Positions 1-11,125 are shown, counted from the stretch's first letter. The stretch: DNA of 64,000 nucleotides from Tilletia caries (GCA_032718865.1 JALUTQ010000028.1:124001-188000), one strand, 5' to 3'. Numbers and translations are program-made. The notes: generated from the letters alone by a model not told the origin.

Positions 1-583
1 TGGTGCTGGTGGAAGACCAACCAGAAGGTCTGCGACCGAGACCTGACCAGATTTGTAGCCGCCAGTCCTCGATAGTATCCCGACGGTATCCGAAGAATCC
101 CAACGAGCCTCAAGGATTTTGCTGCAGCCCGTGTCGACAACAGGTTGGGCAAGGAGGGGAGATCCATCGCACGGTGGCTTTGCTTTGGCCTTTTGACCTG
201 GAAGCTCGTCCGGATGTGCCATGAGCGGAAGACCGATCAGAAGACCTGCAGCGGTGACAAGGGCGAGCTTGTACCCGAAGTACTTGAGCAGCGCCTCGGT
301 GTTCTCCAAAGGATGCCAACGAGGAAAGATGTCGCTTCCGGGAGGCTCGACAGCAGGTCGAATCGTTTTGGCTGTGTCGTGTTTGCCAAAATACGAATTC
401 GTCGACGTCTGTGAATAGTGATGCACATGAAAGGATTCAACCGGCGCCGGCCTCATGCCCCACATAAGCTTGTGGATCTTTGCGTACTCACCGTAACCGA
501 ATGTCCAGCCGCTGTTCTTCCGGAAGCGATGAGGATCGCGACGTCCAAGGTGATGGCTCTGAATCGCATGGCGCTGATATGTG
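1..583 (-). CDS. Partial unidentified ORF running off the left edge, one probable membrane segment
   Basis: The minus strand is open without a stop from about 583 to position 1 (about 190 codons). The part at about 408-1 includes WHPLENTEALLKYFGYKLAL followed by a hydrophobic run ending GLLIGLPLMA, so one transmembrane segment is likely. Two 5' models fit. In one, the frame reads straight through (RFRKNSGWTFGYGEYAKIHK). In the other, an ATG at 569 opens a 26-codon exon, then a GTGAGT...CAG intron at 409-491 joins phase 0 to the same downstream frame. I do not recognise the family and the 3' end is outside the window. Codon use resembles the neighbouring genes, so I think it is real, but start and function are undetermined. 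Confidence 0.4.
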
Positions 584-2024
584 CTGTTTTCTTGATCGGA
601 ATGATTCCAGACTGGTCAGGGTCAGACCTGTCGCCGAGAGAAAGAGGTGCTAAGCTTGAACGGCAACGACAGTGGGCTGTATCCGAACGGGTTCTGCAGG
701 TCTCACGAAGCGTTATTGAAGTACGTCTCTGTCCTGTGACCAGTCAACGCTGGGATGGCTCAGTGTTTGGAAGAAATGAATAGGCGCGAGCGGCAAGTGT
801 CCTCCGAAAAGAGATGAGGAGTCTGCGCGCGAAGCACACACATCCTCGCAGAGCCAATTGGTTCATGATATATGTACTGTATGTACCATATCCCCCCCCT
901 TCTTCGCTGGAAGATGGTTGGGCGCCAGATCGGAAAATCCGCACCTTTCAGTTCAACTTCAGACGTTCAGACGAGCATCACTTCCGCGCGTTCGGAGGGG
1001 GAAAGGTTGTTCCACAGCTGGAAATAGGAAATACCATCTCAAATTCAGCCCCGAGACTGCAGTTGGCAGCTGCCAGCTTGCAGAGTGCAGACACATACAT
1101 AAATAACAGTTGCGCTGTATGGCCCAGTCCGACAGACGAGCCCCACGGTATTACGCAGCCATCCTTGTTCTTCACCTACACAGCTTCAAACCCTACGACT
1201 TCAGCAACTGGTTTGCATCACAGATACATTCTAGCATGCGGCTATTCTATTTTTTCCTCGCAGGTACCTGTGCTGCGAAGGCTTTCGATAGCGGGCATCA
1301 TTTGGACGCTACGGTACGTGTGCACACGAAGACAGGCTCGATAACCTACTGATTGATCCTACTCTTACGCATATAGCACAGGAAAGTCGTCCTGTTCGTA
1401 CTGAGAGTGCCGGAGAGCTCTACTGTAGAGCAGCATCTCCATCCTCGACAAGACAGGTGCCAAGTTGGTGAGTGACGGTCAGCAGCGCCAATGTCCGTCG
1501 AGTTGCTTCTCTGATATCTTGTCGTTGATCCTCCGCAGCCTTAGCTCTTGTTGGCATTCCACTGGGAGTTGGAGCCGCCTATGCGCTCGGAAGGTACGAA
1601 CAGTCGCGTTTTCAGGAGGAATGGCAGAGGCATCGGGGTTTGCGTCCATTCAGGCACTACTCTACATCACCGTAGAGATCGTCACTCCCACTGGTCGTTC
1701 TCCCTCCCCATGTCTTTTGCTGGGTGTTATATTCGTCTGTATCCACGTGCCCATGCCCACCCGACTCCGTAACCAAACTCGTGCAGAACGGCAGTGCTCG
1801 CGGTCAACATTATTGTCGTCTCTGACGCGTGAACTGTGCTTCTCTATACATCGTCTCTGAGGTGAAACCAGTGGCGTCGTGTTTGCGAAAGTTACCGCAA
1901 CAAACAAATGACAAACCACTTCACCTGGTTGAATTTGAAGACAACAAGTGCGATTGGGAAACGGATGTGCAAATCACGTTCGATACCCTGGCGAAGCGGC
2001 GAGGAACCGTCTCTGAAAGCCTGC
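584..2024. other. Stretch without a secure gene; one weak exon candidate
   Basis: No convincing complete gene is visible. One short plus-strand frame at about 1539-1675 follows a CAG acceptor and encodes LALVGIPLGVGAAYALG then RYEQSRFQEEWQRHRG and a stop. It looks like the end of a small membrane protein, with possible upstream exons at about 1373-1470 behind GTACGT and GTGAGT donors. The upstream joins were ambiguous, so I do not call a gene. Confidence 0.3.
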
Positions 2025-2503
2025 TCATGCACAGCTGTGCGGCTTCGGAATGCAGGTATCTTTGCTGTGACAAAGCAGATCGCAATTCTGCCAAACCGCG
2101 CCGTGGTCGATGCCTGGTGCATCACGGCTCTCGAAGCAGCCCTGACGGCAACCCTGCGATGGCACGAGGAACGTCAAAGTATTTTCAGCTTGATATATGA
2201 GCCGAGGAGGAGGGGCGCACAGAATATGCGGATAGGTTACTCACTTTGCCTTCTTTGCTCCAGCTCAGCGTGCACATGCACGACGTCCAGCCGTAGAACG
2301 AATCCTGCTTCGGGCAGGTGCGCGCGACGGCAGCGCACTGGTGCGAAGGCTACAGAGGGTTCAAGAGGATCAAGAGCTCAGCTTTCTTGTTTGACAATTT
2401 GGATGAGTGGTCTGCAGGAATATTGAGAGCTCACCTCATCTGCGCTGGTCATGGTCGCCGTGAGGAGGACGGCGAGAAAAGCTAGAAGGATGTTGACCTT
2501 CAT
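2025..2503 (-). CDS. Small secreted cysteine-rich protein (100 aa, three exons)
   Basis: The exons on the minus strand are 2435-2503, 2245-2349 and 2025-2153, joined by introns with GTGAGC...TAG and GTGAGT...CAG borders. They sum to 303 nt (100 codons plus stop). The ATG at 2503 starts a clear signal peptide, MKVNILLAFLAVLLTATMTS, with likely cleavage near ADE. The mature part of about 78 residues has ten cysteines (positions 28, 35, 47, 49, 60, 64, 82, 86, 92 and 99), an even number that suits disulfide pairing, and ends HSCA. There is no transmembrane segment after the signal. I recognise no family. The pattern is that of fungal small secreted proteins, often effector or antimicrobial candidates, but that role is inference. 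A similar three-exon gene lies at 8666-9240. No single frame of this gene exceeds about 43 codons, so simple ORF calling would miss it. Confidence 0.75.
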
Positions 2504-2972
2504 GATGAGGTCGTGTGTTCAGAGCGGATTTCGAAGAGAAACAGCTGTCGAGGAGGACGAGAGGAAAGTGTGTGATGGGGGAGATAAGTGAGTGGACTTG
2601 AATCATCGTGCGCGTCTTATGTTCTTTTGCAGACAGCAGGTGGGTAAACATATGGCGCGGCCTCGGGTCGGCTTGCCACTGCAGAACATCCCGCAGGATC
2701 TGCGAGAGCTCGGCCGGCGGACGAGCATGCATGTAGTAACGAACAACAGACGAACGCAGCCTATATGCAACTTGCAACAATGTAACAAATGAAATGATGG
2801 GGATGAATGTAACTGCACCATCTCATTCCTCATAAGTATGTACTCTATACTGGCCGTCTTGCTGCACATTCCACCAGACATCGTAATTCCATGTTCTCCT
2901 GATTCGCTTCCAAAGTCAAAATGAAGATTGATGTCCGAGTTGCAGAATACGTACAGTATGAGTGTAAAAGGG

Positions 2973-5778
2973 CTATCGAGACGCAAGTTTCTGCCTCAGA
3001 ACGGTGCCTGCTTCGACATACTCCGATAGAACCTCAGGATTGAGCAAGGTCGCCTTGTTGATGCTTTCCAGAGAAGCGCCGTTGATGACTGTTTCCGTTT
3101 AAAAGAGACATGAACCGAAAATCTCGGTCGGTCAGCAGACACTTCTGATGAAGTTGCCGGGAAGTACCGTGATATGGAACTCACGCTTCTTGACAGGCAC
3201 CTCGACGCGTTTGCCATTCAACGTTTTCGGCACGCCCGAGACCTGGTACACAAACGCAGGTACATGCCTCGCACTGCGTCTGGCCCGGATCAGCGTCTTC
3301 ACCTGCGTCGCCAACGCGTCAAAGGAAGCTTCGTCTTCTCCACTGCGAAGGACGAGGAAGAGGACGACAACTTCGTCGTCGCCTTTGGTTGTCTTGAGGG
3401 CCACCACCAGCGAGTCTTCGATGGAGTCGAGGAAGGAGAGCGATGGGTCGTCGGAGGCCTTTTCAAGCGTTTCGTATATTTCCGAGCTGCCGAAGCGGAT
3501 ACCACCTGCGATTTAAAAGTGTACCAGTAAGAGGATCAGAGCCAGCGGTTTAAAATTGCCGGAGAAACGAAAATACTCACCTGGGTTTAGGATGCCATCA
3601 CTGCGCCCAAGCATCACGAGACCTTGGTCCTCTGACAACATGCAAAAGTCACCGTGGAACCAGACGCCCGGGAATTGAGAGTAGTACGAGTCTTTGTACT
3701 TGGACTCTGGTTGACGCCAGAATCCAAGAGGTTGGGCAGGGAATGGCGTCTTGCATCTGTAGAGTCACAGACCGATCAGATCGTTGCTGCGAGGCCGAAA
3801 GTAATTTCGAAGCTTCAACTCACACGAGATCGCCTTCATTCCCTAAGCCGACGCTTTTACCAGCATCATCGAAGACGTCAACGTCCATGCCCAGATTTCT
3901 CGCCTGGAGCTCACCAGCTCGGACAGGTAGAGCCTCATTGTGGCCTGCAAAGAGGGAGCAAATATCTGTGCCTGTATGACGAAAGCACGTTAAGGAACTG
4001 AGTCAGGGTGTAGTCCGGATAGAGGCTTGGCAACAAGAGTGGGACCTCACCGCCTGTGATTGATCCAATAAGAATGTCAGATCCAATCGCTTCCAGAATC
4101 CATGGATAGAGATCGGCCCGCAGTGGCGACCCCGTGGACAAAATCTGGGGTGGTGTTGGAGATCTTGGTAAAAACATTGCAATACTCAAGACGCCTTTTT
4201 GGGGAGCTTGCTTACCTGTCGAACTTTGAGGTTGTTGAAGTGATCCTTGGGCCGATATCCGCTCTTGTTTAATGCGGAAAGATACGACGCGCTTGTGCCG
4301 AAGACGGTGACACCATGCTGGGATGCCATTTCCCAAAGCACAGAAGCTGGTTTGAGTGGAGAGCCGTCATAGAGGATGAGAGGGCATCCAGCGATGAGTG
4401 CCCCCCATGCTGGTTAATGGGTGGAAAGTGGCGAGGGTCAGAGAGAAAGTCACATGAAGAGTTGCCAACAGCACTTCTAGCTTGACGAGGCTGGTCACTT
4501 ACCAAAGTTCATCATCATCCAGCCAGGCTGTGGCATCAGCGTTGGGGATCTGTCAGACATGGTAAAACGAGGAAGAAAGGCATTAAATACGCACAGTAGT
4601 GTATTCTGTGCATGTGACAGTAGAAAAAGTGATTAGCTGCCTGGCGAAATCGGTGCGACGCGCACGACAACTCACGAAAGAAGACGTCCTTCTCCGAAAG
4701 TCCACCATGAATGAGATGTTCCTTGGCAAGCTGAATGAGCATTCCGCCTGCTCGATGGGTGATAGCTTTGGGAGCGCCTGTGGTTCCGCTTGAGAATAGA
4801 ATCCAGACAGGGTGGTTGAAATCGAGCTGCTCGTATTCAATCGTGCTGAACTCTTGACCTTCCTTGAGAAAGTCGTCGAACGAGGTCCAGCCGTTTCGAG
4901 TCGAACAAGCTTGATCGGCGCTGACAGAGTGCTCTGGAACGAGGTCCGCAAGTACAGTGAGTTCAAGCGGTTGTTCGTCCTCTGAACGGTCCGCCTCGAG
5001 CCCCTTGACGACACCTTCGACTTTGGCCACATGATCCAATATCTTTCCATTATAACGGACGGCGTTGACACCAAAGAGAACCTTAGGTCGGACGGTGCGT
5101 AATCGCTCGAGGGTACCGGCCTCTGCGAAATCCGCTGCGGCTGAGACAAAGACAGCGCCAATGGAGCTTGCCGCGAGGAAGGCGATTGTGGTCACGACGC
5201 AGTTGGCACCATATACCGCCACGCAGTCGTTCTTGGTGACGCCACGCTTTCGCAGTGCTCCAGCGGCTTGTGCAACACGACTGCGGAGTTGTGAGAAGGT
5301 CAGGGTTTGAAGGGTTGTAAAGGAAGGCTCAGAACCTGGTGCGGCTTCTGCACATTCGATAAGCGCAATTCCGGTCGACTTGCGATGCCTTTCCAGCAGA
5401 TTTTCGGCGATATTGAGACGAGCACCCTCGAACCAGCGCGGAGGGGGGTAGATGGGTGCGTTGGGTGGGAGAACCTGTTTTGCCAGACGAGGAAAGCGTA
5501 AACACGGAAGACTCTCTGAGCGTTCTCATGACATTGGGGTGTGAACTGACCTGATCATACTTTTTGCTGGCAATGATACCGACTTCATCCCAGACTTGAG
5601 CCCAGAAGAGGTTTGGACGACTGCATGACCATTTCCAGAGGGAATGATAGTCTTGAGCGATGCCAGGTCCGTGTTTGGCTTCGACCCTGGCACGAAATTG
5701 GTCCATGCGTGTGGAGGGCACGTCGGAAGGTGACCACACGAGTCTGCCTTGGAGCGAAGTCTCATCAGTGAAAGCCAT
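2973..5778 (-). CDS. Acetoacetyl-CoA synthetase
   Basis: This enzyme is an adenylate-forming ligase that activates acetoacetate (acetoacetate + ATP + CoA) to acetoacetyl-CoA, feeding sterol and lipid synthesis or ketone-body use in the cytosol. The start ATG is at 5778 (MAFTDETSLQGRLVWSPS), with the N-terminal ACS-type region around SLWKWSCSRPNLFWAQVWDE and PPRWFEGARLNIAENLL. The ATP-binding P-loop WILFSSGTTGAPKAITH lies near 4760-4810. A GWMMMNF block near 4500-4520 is characteristic of this subfamily rather than of acetyl-CoA synthetase. The C-terminal lysine region is GKRVEVPVKK, followed by a spliced tail ending LRQKLASR and a stop at 2973. Several short GT-AG introns interrupt it, including donors after KKYDQ (about 5551), after KDVFF (about 4675) and after VPVKK (about 3190). 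It is transcribed away from the MFS gene at 6209. Family call is firm; not every exon border was fixed. Confidence 0.92.
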
Positions 5779-6208
5779 GATTGCTGTACAAGCAAGTAGT
5801 CAGCAAGCAGGTGAAAGGCGCTTTGCTTGAGGCCGCCGTCGTCGTCCTTGCTGTTGCCGTCACCAAGGACAAGTCAGAACTCAATCAATTCGTGCGGAGG
5901 GGGTGGAGGGATTCGGCAGTTCGGCTACGCGGGGGAGGACCGGCGGGGAAGGTTCGGATAAACTGCGGCTTACGTGATGAGAAGTTCTCGGATACTCACG
6001 GATGCGCTCCCTTCCTTCGGATGCCCCTCCTTCCTTCCGTCCCTGTCGTGCTGTTAAGAAGAAGCCCGTCCTTTGCCTTTCTTTCCCTCCTAACTTCCTA
6101 ACTTCCTAACTTCCAACGTCTCTCTCTCTCTGAGTCTCTTCCTCTCTTCCTCTCTTATTATCTTCCTCTCTGTCTCGCTGCTCTCCGCCTCTCTCCGTTC
6201 CTGGAAAA
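5779..6208. promoter_or_regulatory. Divergent promoter interval between the acetoacetyl-CoA synthetase and MFS genes
   Basis: The 430 bp between the two start codons must hold both promoters. The side facing the MFS gene is strongly pyrimidine-rich, with tandem CTTCCTAA units at about 6088-6115 followed by a CT-rich run up to the ATG, typical of fungal 5' leaders. I see no clear TATA box. Confidence 0.4.
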
Positions 6209-8332
6209 ATGCAACAGCGACGACTTCCCGAGGTCCCTTTGCTCTGCATCGCCAGACACCCGAAGCTCCTCGCAAACTTAGTCGTTGTCTCGGTAGCGGC
6301 GACCACGGTCCTACAGTCGCTCGTCAATGGTGCCCTCACCGTCGCCACGCCGTCCATTGCGGATGACTTAGGTCTGCCCCCGGATCAGCTTCAATGGCCA
6401 ATCGCCTGTTTCTCCCTCTCTAACGGAGCCCTCTTGCTCATCGCCGGCGCCATCGCGGATACCATAGCCGGTCGGCGCATCACGTTCCTCGCCGGGCTGA
6501 CAGCCTTCACCATCTCGGCTGTTGGGACGGCCTTCGTTCGATCAGGAGCGGAACTGTCGGCCCTCTGCGCATGCATGGGTGCAGCAGCAGCGATGCTCAG
6601 CCCTGCCGGCGTTGGAATTCTGGCTGGTTGTCTCCCCGACGATGGTCAATTCAAGAGTAGGGCGTTCGCTGCGCTGGGAGCAGGTCAACCTATTGGGTTC
6701 ATTGTCGGTCTCTTGCTCGGTGGAATCCTCTCCACTGGCGGACATTGGCGACTGATCTTCTGGATCACAGCGGGCATCGGATTCATCTTCCTCGGTCTCT
6801 GCATTGCTGTTCTCCCACTGGACGGTACCACCATCGTTTTCCAGCGGCGACCACTCCCGAACTCGTCTGCCACACGTAAATCCGGACCACCTGTGAACGA
6901 ATCAGACAGCACCCGCCACATCACCTCCGGCGCAGCAACTCCTGCTAGACGCTCCATCAGCAACATAGACAACGACAGCAACAATCAGCTCGAACGCATA
7001 ACAAGCATCGTCGCCATAGATTCCGAATTTTCCCGGACCACTCTCCGCCAGGCACTCTGGCACTTCGACTGGCTCGGTGCCTTCCTCTCCACCTCTGGAC
7101 TCGTCCTGCTCACCTTCGCTCTCGCGGACGCAGAGACTGCGCCACAAGGATGGAAGACACCTTACATCCCAGCGATGTTGCCTCTTTCCATCTTAGCTTT
7201 GACCTCCTTTGTGCTCTGGGAACGCAGGCTGGAGCGAGCGGCCATCGCCAAGCGGAGCAGAGGTGAGCCCGGCCTCACCTTCGAGCCTCTCCTCCCTCCA
7301 GCCGTCTGGAGGGCTCCACGCTTCGTGAGTATCTTTCTTTTCCAGGCGACTTCAGTGACCGATCAATACTCACGTCTAATTCCCGATTTTTGCAGTCTCT
7401 CCTGCTCACAAGTGAGTCATTCCCTATTTGGCGACTTTATTGACGATCAATACTCACGTTCGTTCCCCAATTTTACAGTCATATTCGCCGCCTGGCTCTC
7501 CTTCAACTGTCTTTCGTACTTCATAACCCTGATGATCCAGCTCATCCAGGACGTCTCGCCCCTCCAGACCTCGATCCGCTTCCTCCCCATGATCTTCGTC
7601 GGCATCCTTATCAATTTCCTCTCCGGCTGGCTTCTCCCCAAAATCCGACCGGTCTGGATGATCACGATTGGATCCACCGGCGGCTGTGCAGCTGCGATTC
7701 TGTTCGCTCTGATCTCCCCGAAATCGTCTTACTTCCCCGGCATGTTCCTCATAATGGTTCTGGTCGTAGCGACGGACTTCGCTTTCCCTGTCGCCCAACT
7801 TTACTCTGTCCGTAGTGTGGGTCGACAACACGCCGCGCTGGCGGGCTCTCTGTTCGCCACCACGGTCCGAGTGGCATCGTCCATAGGTCTTGCTCTCACC
7901 TCGACCATTTCTACAGCGGTCGCCCGTCAGTATGCCCACTCGCACACCGACGTCCAGCCGACTGACCCGGACGCCCTCCTACGTGGATATCGGGCCGCGG
8001 GCTGGACCTGTGCCAGCTTCAGTCTGTTCGCCGTGGTGCTCGCCTTCATCGCTCTGCGCGATGTGGCACCCCTGCGCAGCGAAGAGACGCGCCACGAAGA
8101 GAAGGAGGCCGTCGTCGGGGACGCTGCCGGACTCAGCCGGCCGAGCGATGTGGAGCGAGGTATCGTCGCCGCTGCTGAGGCCAGCGGGATTCAACCAGCG
8201 CTCTTGCTGGTCACTTCTTCTCGAGTTTCGCCATCGACTTCGTCCGCCTCAGGCAACGAGGTGGAGACCGTCGAGATGCAAAACATCGGCGCGGAGAAAG
8301 AGAAGGCGGCTCCATCTTTGCCTGGCGTCTGA
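6209..8332 (+). CDS. Major facilitator superfamily transporter, probable 14-TM drug:H+ antiporter type
   Basis: The model is join(6209-7324, 7396-7411, 7479-8332), which sums to 662 codons (661 aa). The protein has many hydrophobic segments from about residue 20. It carries a motif-A-like loop (IADTIAGRRITFLAG) and a motif-C-like helix (GAGQPIGFIVGLLLGG), both typical of DHA-type MFS antiporters. A long hydrophilic central loop and a charged C-terminal tail of about 90 residues flank the second helix set. It is expected in the plasma or vacuolar membrane; the substrate cannot be read from sequence. Two introns enclose a 16-nt microexon, and splicing gives APRFSLLLTIIFAAWLSFN. These introns resemble each other (separate entry). 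The start is the first ATG after the CT-rich leader. Confidence 0.92.
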   Translation: MQQRRLPEVPLLCIARHPKLLANLVVVSVAATTVLQSLVNGALTVATPSIADDLGLPPDQLQWPIACFSLSNGALLLIAGAIADTIAGRRITFLAGLTAFTISAVGTAFVRSGAELSALCACMGAAAAMLSPAGVGILAGCLPDDGQFKSRAFAALGAGQPIGFIVGLLLGGILSTGGHWRLIFWITAGIGFIFLGLCIAVLPLDGTTIVFQRRPLPNSSATRKSGPPVNESDSTRHITSGAATPARRSISNIDNDSNNQLERITSIVAIDSEFSRTTLRQALWHFDWLGAFLSTSGLVLLTFALADAETAPQGWKTPYIPAMLPLSILALTSFVLWERRLERAAIAKRSRGEPGLTFEPLLPPAVWRAPRFVSIFLFQATSVTDQYSRLIPDFCSLSCSQVSHSLFGDFIDDQYSRSFPNFTVIFAAWLSFNCLSYFITLMIQLIQDVSPLQTSIRFLPMIFVGILINFLSGWLLPKIRPVWMITIGSTGGCAAAILFALISPKSSYFPGMFLIMVLVVATDFAFPVAQLYSVRSVGRQHAALAGSLFATTVRVASSIGLALTSTISTAVARQYAHSHTDVQPTDPDALLRGYRAAGWTCASFSLFAVVLAFIALRDVAPLRSEETRHEEKEAVVGDAAGLSRPSDVERGIVAAAEASGIQPALLLVTSSRVSPSTSSASGNEVETVEMQNIGAEKEKAAPSLPGV
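7325..7478 (+). repeat. Two homologous introns flanking a 16-nt microexon
   Basis: Intron A is 7325-7395 (71 bp) and intron B is 7412-7478 (67 bp). From GGCGACTT onward they align almost base for base, sharing GATCAATACTCACGT (the branch-site region) and ending in closely similar tracts before TTGCAG or TTACAG. Only the first 15-20 bases differ. The exon between them is 16 nt. This points to local duplication of an intron or to insertion of related introner-type units. Confidence 0.7.
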
Positions 8333-8665
8333 ACGTACCCAGCTGCACCAATCACCCATCCCGCGCTCTCCTGGCAACCAGGACTTCATGATCCTCTTTT
8401 TCACGCCGTTCTTGTATACACTTATCGACTGTCCTAGCTTGCTGTAGAACGCCAATCGTCACCCTTCCTCCCAAAAGAACCAAGCTACAGTTCTGTTCGC
8501 ACAGTCGTGTTCTAAAAGTCACCAGGACAGACTTCCCCAAGACAATTTTCCCATAGCAATGGACCTCTTTCGCGAACCGCAGCTGATGAATCGATGAAAG
8601 CTGACAGCAATTGAATTGCGTTACGCCGATTGCTGTAGCACGGCAGACCAGTCGCAACGTCGACC
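8333..8665. other. Convergent 3' interval, no gene seen
   Basis: This holds the 3' flanks of the MFS gene and of the minus-strand secreted-protein gene. I see no coding signal. Confidence 0.4.
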
Positions 8666-9240
8666 TCAGAGCTTATGGACCAGAGCGCGATGGTTGACGC
8701 AGCTCGGGCCATAAAAGGGACAGCAACGTCCATCGATGCAGCAGTTCCGCTGCGCCGCCTTGCAGTCCGACGAGCATTGGCCAGGGTTGAGATCCAAAGC
8801 GCAGGACGATTCGCAGTCGACGAGGGGCAATTCGCCATCAGGAGTCTGTATGAATCGAGAAAATCGAATGAGCGATGAGCGTGCAGAACAATGGCGTGGA
8901 AGGAGCGTGTCTCGAAGTTTTGCCGGATTACGAGTGATGGGGTGTTTCACGGGTGAGCGGAGGACAGAACGTACCAGATACGCAGTAGACCAGGCTTGGA
9001 AGCAGCTCTGGCATTTGGAGAGGCATTTGGGCGACATGGACCCACAAACGATTTCGCAATCCGGCTGGGAAAGGATTGGAGAGCTTGATGCTTTGGCACG
9101 GAAATTCTATGCATCAGCTTGGGAGAGTGCGTGGCTGGTTAGGAACGTAATGGAAGACGTACCACGACGACGGCATGGGCCTTGCCAGTCAAGAGCAGGA
9201 GGAAGGACGTAATTGTGAACAGAGCCGTGGAGCTTCTCAT
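8666..9240 (-). CDS. Small secreted cysteine-rich protein (129 aa, three exons)
   Basis: The exons on the minus strand are 9163-9240, 8975-9106 and 8666-8845, with GTACGT...TAG and GTACGT...CAG introns. They sum to 390 nt (129 codons plus stop), all in phase 0. The ATG at 9240 opens a signal peptide, MRSSTALFTITSFLLLLTGK, followed by AHAVVV. The mature part has fourteen cysteines, clustered as CEIVCG, CLSKCQSC, CESSC, CSSDC and NCCIDGRCC, and ends HRALVHKL. No transmembrane segment follows the signal. I recognise no named family; the CxxxC and CC patterns suggest a disulfide-rich extracellular protein. Architecture (signal exon plus two cysteine-rich exons, all phase 0) matches the gene at 2025-2503, but I could not align the mature parts, so common descent is only a possibility. 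Confidence 0.75.
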
Positions 9241-10575
9241 GTTGTGATGGATCGAGGGCGTCGGCGAGCAGTAATGATGGCGGAGGCTCTTGGGCGTGAG
9301 ACGTCGAGGTTAAGATGGTGATAAAAGCTGGGAGGGAAGGCAAAGGAGTAGAAAAAGGTGAGGAGACGAGTGAAAGAGGTGAGCTTCCTTCAGTATATGT
9401 ATTCCCGGTGAACGTGGCCAAGCAAGCTGAACAACAGACGGCTTTCTTCAGAGAAGCAGAGACGTAGATGACAGAACGTTCAGCCCCCCAGATATTGCCG
9501 TCTAGCGATGTAATGTTCGCGGGCCATCAGTCGGTGCGGACAACGAGCCCGGTGGCGTAGACTATGTAGGAAGCGAGCGAGTGACCGGACACAAGGACCA
9601 TATACAAGAACCTTCGAGCCCATAGCTCGCTCCACCATTTACTGATCTGCAGTACCAACGATTGGAGACAGTAGCGGTATACGGGGATGATGGATCGAGA
9701 GCGCAGGCGACGATCCGTAGATGTCCTTGAGGGCCGATGAGATGAAGAACATCGTCGTTCCCGCTGCTAGTACGGCCAGGAGAACCGAGTTGCTGGTAGT
9801 GCGTGCTGTTAAGTCTCTGCTCGCGGGGGTGTTGGAGGGAATTGGCGTGGGCTTAGCGATGGTCGACGTTTCGATGGACCAATGTAAACAAAACGTAAGT
9901 CTAAAGTCAGTGGGAAGAGGGGCCACAGAGAGATCACAACCCTTTCGGTGCAACGCTTCGACTCACCTCGCCAGGGAGCTGATGAGAGACAGCGATGACA
10001 CGAAGAGAGAATCTGGGACGCATTTTCGATGACCGCGATCCTTGATCCGAAAGCCTCAGATTCCTGGGCGAACCAAGGTGAAACCCTGTGGCGATGTGGT
10101 AGAAGCGTGGAAGAGGAGCGACACGGTTAGAGACAGTGATGAGCAGACCAGCTGCTCACTGACTTGAGAGGGATAGGGTTGAAAGAGGGTAAGGAACGTA
10201 ATTAGGTCGTGGTTAGTGGCGAATACGTACCAGGGCTGTATTTGTAATTGATCCTCATCGCACTGGATACATAACCCACGCGCTTTACTGACCACAGCTT
10301 GGGCGGCACAAATGGATGCTCAATACGAAGATGGGAGCGATGTTCTCTTGCTCGGACGGCGGGTAGATCTATATACCTCCCCTCCTGAAGGTTTTTGGCG
10401 ACACCGGCTTCGGACAGAAGGACCTCAACTATTCTCCCATAAGACGCCGATTACTTATATTCTTCCACGAATGACGGGAGCTCGCATCATCTTTCCTCCT
10501 CTTCAGTGCAAGTTCAGTATCCGATGCAATTCCTCCCATCCTAAGGCCTACCATCTGTCATCATAGAGACACCTG
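9241..10575. other. Gene-poor interval
   Basis: No gene that I can support. A minus-strand frame at 9639-9953 contains a hydrophobic run (SVLLAVLAAGTTMFFISSAL) and GTGAGT/AG signals lie upstream. However, none of the exon joins I tried gave an uninterrupted protein with a start, so I leave it as an unresolved small-gene candidate. Confidence 0.3.
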
Positions 10576-10585
10576 CGACACGGCC

Positions 10586-11115
10586 TAGTCTGGTCACACC
10601 AGACCGTCGACGCACGTGATGAGAGGACACAAGATCCCGTGGAGACGGTCTGGCACCACTCGACTCGATTTCATTGGGCACCTCCCTCACTCAGAGCCAA
10701 AGTTGTCTACCTCATTTCGTCGCCCATCTCGCGCTTCCAGAGGGCTCGCGCACGGGCCCTCACTCACTCAAAGCTCCCTTCGACTGACTGAGCAAGGCTG
10801 TTGCTATGCAGAGGAGTGGAAAAATAGGGCTGAGGTAGCAGATAAAGGAAGAGACCAGAAATGCGGTTGACAGAAGCGTCAGCTACGACCATGGGAAGTG
10901 CCGGAATACCAAAACAACACCTGGACTGTGTACTTTGGGTGTAACCCTCACAAGGCCGATGACTTTGTTCTGACATTGGTTGATGAGTAAAGGTGCTGTG
11001 AGGCATGGAAGTGTGCGTTGGTTGGATGCAAAAAGGAAATTTTGCGGGAGGTGTCACTCAAATTTCGTCGAGTGGAGCCAGACCGCGCACAGCGCGGTCT
11101 GGTGTGACCAGACTA
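10586..11115. mobile_element. MULE-like MITE with perfect terminal inverted repeats
   Basis: The element is 530 bp with 21-bp perfect terminal inverted repeats (10586-10606 and 11095-11115) starting TAGTCTGGTCACACCAGA. Each terminal repeat is itself largely self-complementary around TCTGGTNNNACCAGA. The flanks are a perfect 10-bp direct repeat, CGACACGGCC, at 10576-10585 and 11116-11125. A 9-11 bp target duplication is the mark of Mutator-like elements. There is no transposase inside, so it is non-autonomous. Just inside the right end, a second short hairpin (AGACCGCGC...GCGCGGTCT) is present. Confidence 0.75.
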
Positions 11116-11125
11116 CGACACGGCC

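Noticed and set aside
9639..10024. Possible two-exon small membrane protein on the minus strand
   Set aside because: The only phase-compatible first exon lacks a start codon before an upstream stop.
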